DNA from: an uncultured Caldimonas sp.
Lineage (GTDB): Bacteria; Pseudomonadota; Gammaproteobacteria; Burkholderiales; Burkholderiaceae
Direction: 5' to 3'
DNA: 64,000 bases
Assembly (NCBI RefSeq): GCF_946480305.1
Contig: NZ_CAMLJQ010000003.1
Location: forward strand, 1-64,000
The translations under genes and the position numbers were made by a program. Of this stretch, positions 28,257 through 38,232 are shown piece by piece; the first letter of the stretch is position 1; every line of letters starts with the position of its first letter. The notes under the pieces were generated by a model. The model saw only the letters and a list, made by a program, of their open reading frames with translations, made no database searches and was not told the DNA's origin.

Positions 28257-29195
28257 TCAGCTGCCCGTGCCGGGGAACTGGCTCGCGTACGAGAACACCT
28301 CGAAGTGCAGGCACGCCGCGCGCGGATCGGACGGCGATGCTCCCAGCCCGATCACGCCGCTGCCGTGCAACATGCAGACCCCGCGCCGTAGCACGACGAT
28401 CTCGTTGTCGCCGGTGAAGCGCACGAAGCTGCCGTTGCTGCTCTGGTCCGAGAGATGGAAGTTGCCGCCGTGCCATTCGATACGGGCATGCAGGCGTGAG
28501 ACGCGCGAGTCGTCGATGCAGAAGGTCGAGTCCGGGCTGCGACCGATCACGACCGGCGTCTGGGGCACCGTGAAGACCTGCTGCGCTTCGCCCGACACCG
28601 CGAGTCGGATGCAGTCCGCCAGCGGCGTGTCGGTGAAGTCGGTGAACAACGTCGAAGGCGTCGCGTCGTCGTCGTGCCACGACTCGATCCGGTACACATG
28701 GCACGGCTCGCTGCGCCCGCGCAGGTGCAGGCGCTCGAGGCTCTTGAAGCGCTGGCGGTCGACGGCTGCAAGCTGCTCGTAGACCTGCTGCGTGATCAGC
28801 ACCTCGTTGTCGCCGGCATGGTCGAGCAGGCGGGCGGCCACGTTGACCGCGTCGCCGAAGCTGTCGCCGGCCACTTCGACGATCTCGCCATGCGCCATGG
28901 CGATGTAGAGCCGTAACGCTGCAGCGCCGGTGTCCGCCTCGGCCATGATGCGGGCAATCGAGTCCTGCATTTCACGCGCTGCATGCACCGCGGGCGGCGG
29001 GCGGTCGAACAGTGCCATCAGGCCGTCGCCCAGCGTCTTGACGACCTTGCCGCCGCTTTGCGCGACGACGGTGCTCAGCAAGCCGATGGTCTGCGTGACG
29101 ATCGCCGCGGCTTGCGCATTCCCGAGCGTGCCGAACAGCGCCGTGCTGCCGCGCAAGTCGGCGAACAGGACGGTGCGGGCCGCGGAATCGGTCAT
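28257..29195 (-). CDS. Class III nucleotide cyclase with C-terminal FHA domain
   Basis: A 312-residue cytosolic protein. The N-terminal cyclase domain (about 5-175) keeps the metal-binding aspartates D13 (FADLRGST) and D57 (KTLGDGLM) and the VNVAARL motif with the Asn and Arg of the transition-state site, so it should be active, probably making cAMP. The C-terminal FHA domain (about 225-300: VIGRSPDSTF, SRLHARI, SNGSFVR) binds phosphothreonine peptides. This links second-messenger output to a Ser/Thr kinase that is not in the window. ATG at 29195 chosen because homology begins there. Confidence 0.87.
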   Translation of the reverse strand: MTDSAARTVLFADLRGSTALFGTLGNAQAAAIVTQTIGLLSTVVAQSGGKVVKTLGDGLMALFDRPPPAVHAAREMQDSIARIMAEADTGAAALRLYIAMAHGEIVEVAGDSFGDAVNVAARLLDHAGDNEVLITQQVYEQLAAVDRQRFKSLERLHLRGRSEPCHVYRIESWHDDDATPSTLFTDFTDTPLADCIRLAVSGEAQQVFTVPQTPVVIGRSPDSTFCIDDSRVSRLHARIEWHGGNFHLSDQSSNGSFVRFTGDNEIVVLRRGVCMLHGSGVIGLGASPSDPRAACLHFEVFSYASQFPGTGS

Positions 29196-29253
29196 GGGGG
29201 AAGGGTCTTCGGAAGCCGGAACGGGGCGAGTGTAGCGTGCACCCCCTGCAATG

Positions 29254-29288
29254 AAAAACGGCCTTCCGTCTCTCGGCGGAAGGCCGTT
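29254..29288 (-). terminator. Strong rho-independent terminator of rpoD
   Basis: A 12-bp perfect stem, AACGGCCTTCCG with CGGAAGGCCGTT (29257-29268 and 29277-29288), followed on the minus strand by TTTTTC. It lies about 155 bp beyond the rpoD stop, past the duplicated rpoD tail. Confidence 0.9.
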
Positions 29289-29442
29289 GCGCAAAACACT
29301 CAGATGTGAAGGAAGTCCTTGCGGCCTACCTCTTTCAGAGGTTGTCCAGGTACGTCCGAAGCTTGTGCCTTGCGGCGCAGGCCCGGTGCACTCGCTGCGC
29401 GATTGCAGCCACCTTCGGTGGCACGTCCCTGGCCTACCTCTT

Positions 29443-31698
<2,256 letters not shown>

Positions 31699-31800
31699 GA
31701 ACTTCCTCGGATGGATCAGGGCTCAAGCGGCCCACCGGCAATTCCGGACTTTTGCCCGGGCTGGCCCGGGGTAGGAAACGGAAAAACAGGCAGGCAAGGC

Positions 31801-31865
31801 AGAGCCGACGGCTCTCGACGTGTCAGCAAGTGGGGGCACCCGGCTGAGGGTCAAGCGTCGGCTCT
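31801..31865 (-). other. Competing inverted repeats in the rpoD leader
   Basis: In the 341-bp dnaG-rpoD gap (31699-32039), which contains no gene, AGAGCCGACG at 31801-31810 is the complement of CGTCGGCTCT at 31856-31865. Bases 31801-31815 also form their own hairpin (AGAGCC-GAC-GGCTCT). On the rpoD transcript the two pairings exclude each other. A T5 stretch lies 16 nt beyond the second hairpin. This could be an attenuator-like leader; no regulatory ligand is suggested by sequence. Confidence 0.4.
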
Positions 31866-31997
31866 TTTGGGCAAGCTGGCGTGAACTGTGTTGGAGGGCA
31901 GCCCTTGCGGGAAATGGGTGGCCTGTAGGTAACCCGTGTCTCGGGTGGCCGGGGCCCGGAGGTGCTGCTGTCACTCTTGCCGCGCAATAAACCGCGA

Positions 31998-32026
31998 ATT
32001 ATCGTCGATGTAAGTCTTGCCGTCAA
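31998..32026 (-). promoter_or_regulatory. Sigma-70 promoter for rpoD
   Basis: On the minus strand TTGACG (32026-32021), a 17-bp spacer and GATAAT (32003-31998) are close to the TTGACA/TATAAT consensus. The -35 lies 14 bp past the dnaG stop, giving a leader of about 290 nt before rpoD. Confidence 0.75.
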
Positions 32027-32039
32027 AGTTGGCAGGTAT

Positions 32040-33941
32040 TTACCGCTCCGGGGTGCTGCCGCCTCGCCCGAGCCTGTCTTTCAGTTCCCTGCACTGATCG
32101 AGCAATTCCCTGGCCCGGCGCATGGTCTCGTCGGTCAGGATCCCGGATTCGAACAGCAGGGTCTGCTCGTCTTCCAGCGCGCGCAGCAGCAAGCGGTCGA
32201 GCACGATGGACAGCTCACGGGCCAGGTCGATCCCGGCCTCGGGCTCGTGGAATTCCTTCAGCCGCTGCACGAGCGCCTCGCCGCCGGTCCCGAAGTCTTC
32301 TCGCGTCATCTCGTCGAACAGCGTCTCGGCGCTGACGGGGCCCTGGTCGTTCAGGTGCCGCTCGATCCAGGCGAAGGCGGGTCCGTACGGCGCCGGCTGC
32401 TCGGCCAGCAGATCGTGCGAGGCGGCGCTGAGGTCGTTCCAGAGCTCGCTGCGGCACACGAGCAGCCATAGCGCGCGGTCCAGCAGGGTGGGGGTGCCGG
32501 ACAGCAGCCGGCGCGATGAAACGGCGCGACGTTCCGGGCGCTCGGAGCGCTCCGGGCGCTTGTGGCGCGCGGGGCGGTCCTGCCAGTCCCCATGTTCGTC
32601 GGCGCGCGCAGGATGCGGCTGCGCATGCCCGCCGTTCGCGCCGCCGCCGTGCCAGGTGCGCCTCAGGTCGTCCACGCCCATGGCCGCGAGCTGCGCCAGG
32701 TCGGCGAGGATCTGCTGCCTCAGCACGCCGTCGGGCAGTGCCTGCCACAGTGGCCTGGCCTGCGCCAGAAAACGCGCCCGGCCCTCGGCGGCCGACAGGT
32801 CGCAGCCCTCGCGTGCGGCTTCCACGAGCTGGCGTGAGAGCGGCACGGCATCGGTCACGCAGCGTTCGAACGCCTCGGCGCCGAACTCGCGCACGTACGA
32901 GTCCGGGTCGTGTTCCGCCGGCAGGAACAGGAATTTCACCGTGCGCGTGTCGGTGGCGTGGGGCAGGGCTGCTTCCAGTGCGCGTCCGGCCGCGCGGCGG
33001 CCTGCGGCGTCGCCGTCGAAGCTGAAGACGACGGAGTCCGTGAAGCGGAACAGCTTGTGTACGTGTTCTGCCGTGCACGCTGTTCCGAGGGTCGCGACGG
33101 CATTCGGAAAGCCGAGCTGCGCCAGGGCGACCACGTCCATGTAGCCCTCGACGACGAGCGCGTAGCCCATCTGGCGCAATGCGGCCCGGGCCTCGTGCAG
33201 CCCGTAGAGCTCGCGCCCTTTCACGAAGACCGGTGTCTCGGGGGAGTTGAGGTACTTCGGTTCGCCCTGGTCGAGCACCCGGCCGCCGAAGCCGATCACC
33301 TCGCCCTTGACGTTGCGGATGGGGAACATGACGCGGTCGCGGAAGCGGTCGTAGCGTTTGGCGTCTTCGCCGTCGCCCTGCACGATCACGAGCCCGCTCT
33401 CCTCCAGCAACGGATCGTCGTAGCGTGCGAACACGCTGGCGAGTGCCCGCCAGCCTTCCGGTGCGTAGCCGAGGCCGAAGCGCGCGGCGATCTCGCCCGT
33501 CAGGCCGCGGCCCTTGAGGTACTGCACGGCCCGCTGGTGACTCTTGAGCTGCTTGCGGTAGTGCTCGGCTGCCTTGCTCAGCACTTCGGTCAGCGTGGCC
33601 TGCCGTTCCCGCGCTTGCGCCGCTTGTGCTCGCTGTTCCGCGGTGGTGTCGTCTTCCGGCACCTGCATGCCGTACTGCTGCGCGAGTTCCTTGACCGCGT
33701 CGACGTAGCCCAGTGCCCCGTGCTCCATCAGGAAGTCAATGGCGCTGCCATGCACGCCGCAGCCGAAGCAGTGATAGGTCTGGCGGGTCGGGCTGACGAT
33801 GAAGCTCGGCGTCTTCTCGCCATGGAAAGGGCAGAGCCCTTTGTAGTTGATGCCTGCCTTCTTGAGCTGCACGTAGCGCCCGACGATCTCGACGATGTCG
33901 GCGCGTGCCAGAAGGTCTTGTTTGAAGCTGGGTGGGATCAC
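32040..33941 (-). CDS. dnaG: DNA primase
   Basis: A 633-residue primase for replication. The N-terminal CHC2 zinc finger is CPFHGEKTPSF...YHCFGCG (about 37-64). The catalytic TOPRIM core follows (about 255-340: VVEGYMDVVALAQLG, FSFDGDAAGRRAA). A Gly/Arg/His-rich linker (about 430-470) separates it from the C-terminal helicase-binding domain. Upstream of rpoD, the usual macromolecular synthesis order, with rpsU not visible in this window (the divergent malE takes the place). Confidence 0.98.
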   Translation of the reverse strand: MIPPSFKQDLLARADIVEIVGRYVQLKKAGINYKGLCPFHGEKTPSFIVSPTRQTYHCFGCGVHGSAIDFLMEHGALGYVDAVKELAQQYGMQVPEDDTTAEQRAQAAQARERQATLTEVLSKAAEHYRKQLKSHQRAVQYLKGRGLTGEIAARFGLGYAPEGWRALASVFARYDDPLLEESGLVIVQGDGEDAKRYDRFRDRVMFPIRNVKGEVIGFGGRVLDQGEPKYLNSPETPVFVKGRELYGLHEARAALRQMGYALVVEGYMDVVALAQLGFPNAVATLGTACTAEHVHKLFRFTDSVVFSFDGDAAGRRAAGRALEAALPHATDTRTVKFLFLPAEHDPDSYVREFGAEAFERCVTDAVPLSRQLVEAAREGCDLSAAEGRARFLAQARPLWQALPDGVLRQQILADLAQLAAMGVDDLRRTWHGGGANGGHAQPHPARADEHGDWQDRPARHKRPERSERPERRAVSSRRLLSGTPTLLDRALWLLVCRSELWNDLSAASHDLLAEQPAPYGPAFAWIERHLNDQGPVSAETLFDEMTREDFGTGGEALVQRLKEFHEPEAGIDLARELSIVLDRLLLRALEDEQTLLFESGILTDETMRRARELLDQCRELKDRLGRGGSTPER

Positions 33942-34144
33942 CGCGGGAGTCTACCCAAGCGCTGATCGCGCTCGGCGTGCGATCGGCGGCGTTTGTGCGA
34001 AAAGTAGCCCAACTACATATCGCGTAACTACGCCGATGTGAGGTGGAAAGGGATCAATCAGGTGCGCAAGGGTCATCCCGTATAGTTGTGTTTCAAATAT
34101 TTAGAGAAACTGCGCTCCCGCTTGAGCTGTTGAAGGGGTTTCCT

Positions 34145-35389
34145 ATGGCACGTTTTTCCGACCTGAAAGTAGTAAAACTACTTTGTTTGGCTGGCTCGTT
34201 GTCGCTGGCGCTCTGCGCCAGCAGCGTCCACGCGTGGGAAAAAGGCAAGCTGAAGATCTGGATCAATGCCGACAAGGGGTACGCCGGCCTGCAGAAGGTG
34301 GGTGACGAGTACGCGCGTAAGACCGGCGTGAAAGTGGAGGTGCGCCACTTCGACAACGCGGTCGATCGCTTCGAGGCAGCGATGAAGGCCGGGCAGACGG
34401 CGGACATCCCCGACATCTGGATCTGGCCGCACGACCGCCTGGGCGACTGGGTTCAACGCGGTTGGATCGTGCCGTTGAAGCCGAGCGAGCCGATGCGCGC
34501 GGACATCGTGCAGGTGGCATGGGACGGCTTCACGATGGCCGGCAAGACCTGGGGCTACCCCATGTCGGTGGAGGCGGTGGCGCTGGTCTACAACACCGAC
34601 CTGGTGCCGAACCCGCCCAAGAGCTTCGAAGAAATCTTCTCCCTGCACGAGAAACTGAAGGCGCGAGACATCCGCGCCATCGGCTGGGAGACGAGCAGCC
34701 CGTACTTCACGTGGCCGTTGATGGCTGCTGGCGGCGGCTATGTGTTCCAACGCAAGATCGACGGCAGCTACAACCCGCAGGACACCGGCATCAACCACCC
34801 GGGGGCCGTGCGCGGTGCCGAATACATCACCAAGTTGATGAGCGCGGGGGTGGTGCCCCAGGGCGGCCTGAGCTACCAGGATGCCGAAGGCGCCATGCAG
34901 GACGGCAAGCAGGCCATGTGGATCACCGGCCCGTGGGCCTGGGAGGGCCTGAAGGAGGCTGGCATCAACTTCGGGGTGGCGCCCTTGCCGTCCATCGGTG
35001 GCAAGCCGGCGCGCCCGTTCGTCGGGGTGCTGGGTGCCATGCTGACCCAGACGCCCAACCAGGCTGTCGCAATCGACTTCCTCGAAAACCACCTGCTGCA
35101 ACCCGACGGGCTGACGCAGATGAATGCTGCCAAGCCCCTGGGCGTGCCGGCCTCGAAGCGCATGTTCTGGAAGATGTATTCCGACCCGCGCATTCGCACC
35201 TCGATGGATGCGATCTACGCGGGCCGTGCGATGCCGAGCAACAGCGAGATGTCCTTGTTCTGGCAGCACCTTTCGACGGCGCTGCGCGACATCAACACCG
35301 GCACACGCTCGCCGAAGGAGGCGCTGGACGCAGCGGCGAGCCAGATCCGTGGTGCCGCGGCGGCGAAGGTGGCGGCCGGCGGCAAGTAG
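34145..35389 (+). CDS. malE: Maltose/maltodextrin-binding periplasmic protein, without its transporter
   Basis: A 414-residue exported sugar-binding protein. The signal peptide (about 1-30, ending SSVHA) precedes a mature part strongly resembling E. coli MalE: KLKIWINADKGYAGL, IPDIWIWPHDRLG, YPMSVEAVALVYN, YFTWPLMAAGGGY, WITGPWAWEGL and RPFVGVLGA. Tryptophans and acidic residues of the sugar site are kept. No malF, malG or malK is next to it, so it must work with a distant permease. The start follows GAAGGGG. The first 20 codons are AT-rich, with codons rare in the rest of the window (AAA, GTA, CTA, CTT). Confidence 0.93.
   Translation: MARFSDLKVVKLLCLAGSLSLALCASSVHAWEKGKLKIWINADKGYAGLQKVGDEYARKTGVKVEVRHFDNAVDRFEAAMKAGQTADIPDIWIWPHDRLGDWVQRGWIVPLKPSEPMRADIVQVAWDGFTMAGKTWGYPMSVEAVALVYNTDLVPNPPKSFEEIFSLHEKLKARDIRAIGWETSSPYFTWPLMAAGGGYVFQRKIDGSYNPQDTGINHPGAVRGAEYITKLMSAGVVPQGGLSYQDAEGAMQDGKQAMWITGPWAWEGLKEAGINFGVAPLPSIGGKPARPFVGVLGAMLTQTPNQAVAIDFLENHLLQPDGLTQMNAAKPLGVPASKRMFWKMYSDPRIRTSMDAIYAGRAMPSNSEMSLFWQHLSTALRDINTGTRSPKEALDAAASQIRGAAAAKVAAGGK
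34166..34184. promoter_or_regulatory. AT-rich palindrome inside the malE start region
   Basis: AAAGTAG-TAAAA-CTACTTT is a 7-bp-arm inverted repeat within codons 8-14 of malE. A second GTAG-N5-CTAC lies at 34004-34016 upstream. Such a pair could be operators for a repressor acting by looping, or an mRNA hairpin controlling translation. No family can be named. Confidence 0.4.
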
Positions 35390-35391
35390 GT

Positions 35392-37170
35392 TCAGTCGCC
35401 CATCACGACGCCTTCGCGCCGCGGGTCGGCGCCGCCGAACCATCCGTCCTTCGTGCGCTGGATCGCCTGCAGGCCGCTGGTCATGTTCATCTCGCGGATC
35501 TCATGGCCGCGGCCACGCAGCGCATCGAGCGTGGGCGCGGGGAAGCGCTTTTCCTCCAGCAGCGTCGGGCCGTTGGTGGAGCCGAAGTTCGGCAGGCTGA
35601 TGGCCTGCTGCGCGTTGAGGCCCCAGTCCAGCGTGCCCATCAACGCCTTCGCGGTGTAGTGGATGATCAGCGCGCCGCCCGGCGAGCCGGCACTCATCAC
35701 CAACTGGTTGGTGCCCTTGTCGAACACCAGCGTCGGGCTCATGCTGGAGCGCGGTCGCTTGCCCGGCTGCACCCGGTTGGCGATCGGCTTGCCGTTCGCG
35801 TCGGTCGGCGCGAACGAGAAGTCGGTCAGTTCGTTGTTGAGCAGGAAGCCGCGCACCATCTGGCGGGCACCGAACTGGTCCTCGATGGTGGTGGTCATCG
35901 CGATCGCGTTGCCGTAGGGGTCGACGATCGAGATGTGCGAGGTGCCGCGCTCGATCTGCTCGGGCTGGGGCGCGAAAGCGACCGCGCCACCACGTGGCAC
36001 GCCCGGTGCGGCGGTCTTCATCGACTGCGGCCCGATCGCGGCGGCACGCTCCTTCAGATACGCCGGGTCGATCAGGCTGCGCCAGGAGCCGGCCGGCGGT
36101 TGCACGAAGTCGGGGTCGGCGACGTAGAGCGCGCGGTCGGCGAACGCAAGCCGGGCCGCCTCGGTGTACGTGTGCAGCAACTCGACGCTGGGCACGCCGT
36201 TGTCCAGTGGCTGCGACACCTTGGGTGCGTGCTCCATGATGCCCAGCATCTGCGCGATGGCGATGTGGCCGGATGACGGTGGCGGGAAGCCACAGAGCCG
36301 GTACTGCTTCCAGTCCGAGCACATCGCGTCGCGCTTTTTCGGCTGGTAGCCGGCCAGGTCCTGTTCGGTCATCTGGCCGGGGTTGGTCGAGTGGCTGCGC
36401 ACCTTGGTGGCGATGTCCTTCGCGATGGCGCCGGTGTAGAACGCGTCCGCACCTTTTGCGGCCACCTCGCGCAACACCTCGGCCAACGCGGCGTTGCGGA
36501 CCACCATGCCCACGTCACGCGGGTCCCCATCCGGCTTGTAGAAGTAGCGTGAAGCGGTCTCGTCCTTCTTCAGGTGCTGTTCGCTCTTCAGCAGCGTGTG
36601 CAGGCGCGGGCTCACCTTGAAGCCGCCTTCGGCGAGCAGGATCGCAGGCTGGAACAGCGTGGCCCACGGCAGCCGGCCGTGCTGCTTGTGCGCCATTTCC
36701 AGCATGCGCAGGGTGCCGGGCACGCCCACCGAGCGGCCGCCCACCACGCCCTCGTAGAAGGCCATCGGCTTGCCGTCGCTGTTCAGGAACAGCTTCTCGT
36801 CGGCGGCGGCGGGGGCCGTCTCGCGGCCGTCGAAGGCCTCGACGCGCTTGCCGTCCCAATGCATCAGGAAAGCGCCGCCGCCAATACCGCTGGACTGGGG
36901 CTCGACCAGTGTCAGCACCATCTGCACGGCAATGGCCGCATCCACCGCCGAGCCGCCGGCCTTCAGGATCTGGTAGCCCGCGTCGGTGGCCAAGGGATTG
37001 GCTGCGGCGACGGCGAACTTCTTCGTGGCCCAGCCAGGTTTGTCGATGTATCCGGAGGCGGCTTCAGGCTGGTCCGGCGGTGTGTACTTGAAGTCGGGAG
37101 AGGGGGAGGTGGCGCAGCCGGCGATCAGCAGAGCGGTGGCCAGGGGGGCGAGGGCGAGACGCAGCTTCAT
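35392..37170 (-). CDS. ggt: Gamma-glutamyltransferase, predicted lipoprotein
   Basis: A 592-residue Ntn hydrolase that cleaves glutathione and other gamma-glutamyl compounds outside the cytoplasm. The signal ends in the lipobox LLIAGC (cysteine near residue 19), so it is lipid-anchored rather than freely periplasmic. The precursor self-cleaves before the nucleophile T410 in RGTSHISIVD. SSGIGGGAFLMHW and AGSPGGALII are family motifs. GAGGAG precedes the ATG at 37170. Convergent with malE (2-bp gap between stops). Confidence 0.95.
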   Translation of the reverse strand: MKLRLALAPLATALLIAGCATSPSPDFKYTPPDQPEAASGYIDKPGWATKKFAVAAANPLATDAGYQILKAGGSAVDAAIAVQMVLTLVEPQSSGIGGGAFLMHWDGKRVEAFDGRETAPAAADEKLFLNSDGKPMAFYEGVVGGRSVGVPGTLRMLEMAHKQHGRLPWATLFQPAILLAEGGFKVSPRLHTLLKSEQHLKKDETASRYFYKPDGDPRDVGMVVRNAALAEVLREVAAKGADAFYTGAIAKDIATKVRSHSTNPGQMTEQDLAGYQPKKRDAMCSDWKQYRLCGFPPPSSGHIAIAQMLGIMEHAPKVSQPLDNGVPSVELLHTYTEAARLAFADRALYVADPDFVQPPAGSWRSLIDPAYLKERAAAIGPQSMKTAAPGVPRGGAVAFAPQPEQIERGTSHISIVDPYGNAIAMTTTIEDQFGARQMVRGFLLNNELTDFSFAPTDANGKPIANRVQPGKRPRSSMSPTLVFDKGTNQLVMSAGSPGGALIIHYTAKALMGTLDWGLNAQQAISLPNFGSTNGPTLLEEKRFPAPTLDALRGRGHEIREMNMTSGLQAIQRTKDGWFGGADPRREGVVMGD

Positions 37171-37306
37171 GGGACTCCTCGTTGGTTTTGAGGGCGCCGC
37201 CCGGTGCAAGGCCGGGCGGCGGGGAGTGCCGGGGCATCTTAAGTCGCACTCGAAACGCGATCAGGTGTCGAGGCGTTACGCGTTCTCGTGGCTCGCCGCA
37301 GCGAGC

Positions 37307-38065
37307 TCAGCGCGGCGCCAGCCGAATGGCACCGTCGAGCCGGATCACCTCGCCGTTGAGCATCTCGTTGGTGACGATCTGGTGCACCAGCTTCGCGTAG
37401 TCCTCGGGGGTGCCCAGGCGCGACGGGAAGGGCACGCTGGCGGCCAGTGCGTCCTGCACTTCCTGGGGCATCGAGAACAGCATCGGCGTGCCGAAGATGC
37501 CGGGCGCGATCGTCATGTTGCGGATGCCGTTGCGCGCCAGATCGCGCGCGATGGGCAGGGTCATGCCAACGACACCGCCCTTGGAGGCAGCGTAGGCGGC
37601 CTGGCCGATCTGGCCGTCGTAGGCGGCCACGGAGGCGGTGGAGATCATCACCCCGCGCTCGCCGGTCGGCTCAGGTTCGTTCTTGCACATGGCCTCGGCC
37701 GCGAGGCGGATCATGTTGAAGCTGCCGATCAGGTTGACGGTGATCACCTTCGTGTAGAGCGACAGGGCATGGGCGCCGTCCTTGCCGACGGTCTTGGCCG
37801 CGGGGGCGATGCCGGCGCAGTTCACCAGGCCCATCAGCTTGCCCATCGAAACCGCTTTTGCGACTGCCGCCTTGCCGTCTTCCTCGCTCGACACGTCGCA
37901 CTTCACGAACGCGCCGCCCAGCTCCTTCGCGATCGCTTCGCCCTTGTTGGCCTGCAGGTCGGCGATGACCACCTTGCCGCCTTCGCGCGCCAGCATGCGC
38001 GCGGTGCCCTCACCGAGGCCCGAGGCGCCGCCGGTGACGATGAAAACCTTGCCTTGGATGTCCAT
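37307..38065 (-). CDS. Short-chain dehydrogenase, 3-hydroxyacyl-CoA dehydrogenase (HSD10-like)
   Basis: A 252-residue SDR. The NAD site is TGGASGLGEG (11-20), NCAG lies near 83, and the catalytic triad is in STAS...YAASKGG. The sequence resembles type II 3-hydroxyacyl-CoA / 3-hydroxy-2-methylbutyryl-CoA dehydrogenases, including the APGIFGTPML segment. It oxidises the hydroxyl group of short or branched acyl-CoAs in beta-oxidation. It is divergent from the aromatic operon, and a perfect palindromic operator lies 28 bp before its start. Confidence 0.92.
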   Translation of the reverse strand: MDIQGKVFIVTGGASGLGEGTARMLAREGGKVVIADLQANKGEAIAKELGGAFVKCDVSSEEDGKAAVAKAVSMGKLMGLVNCAGIAPAAKTVGKDGAHALSLYTKVITVNLIGSFNMIRLAAEAMCKNEPEPTGERGVMISTASVAAYDGQIGQAAYAASKGGVVGMTLPIARDLARNGIRNMTIAPGIFGTPMLFSMPQEVQDALAASVPFPSRLGTPEDYAKLVHQIVTNEMLNGEVIRLDGAIRLAPR

Positions 38066-38092
38066 GTCGTCGTTCTCCTGGTGGTTATGACG

Positions 38093-38108
38093 TTGACGTA
38101 AACGTCAA
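38093..38108. promoter_or_regulatory. Perfect palindromic operator TTGACGT-AA-ACGTCAA
   Basis: Both 7-bp arms match exactly. The site lies 28 bp before the hydroxyacyl-CoA dehydrogenase start and 125 bp before the divergent monooxygenase start. The near-identical TTAACGT-TT-ACGTCAA stands before etfB. Such sites are expected for LiuR- or FadP/PsrA-type regulators of acyl-CoA degradation; which regulator binds is inference. Confidence 0.7.
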
Positions 38109-38195
38109 TTGTGGCCGAACTTGCTGCCCGGCCTGCAGGTTGCGGGCCAGCCGGCCCTCGGTGGAAACCATGAGTGCCGCAGTTCGAGAAATTGG

Positions 38196-38225
38196 TTGAC
38201 CCCTGAATACTTGAGTTCTAAAGTA
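38196..38225 (+). promoter_or_regulatory. Promoter with overlapping MarR-type palindrome before the aromatic-CoA operon
   Basis: TTGACC (38196-38201), a 17-bp spacer and TAAAGT (38219-38224) form a plausible sigma-70 promoter. TACTT-N8-AAGTA (38208-38225) is an inverted repeat covering the spacer and -10, the size MarR dimers bind, and a marR gene is third in the operon. The start of transcription would be within a few bases of the ATG at 38233, so the mRNA may be almost leaderless; no ribosome site is visible. Confidence 0.55.
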
Positions 38226-38232
38226 ATTCGCC

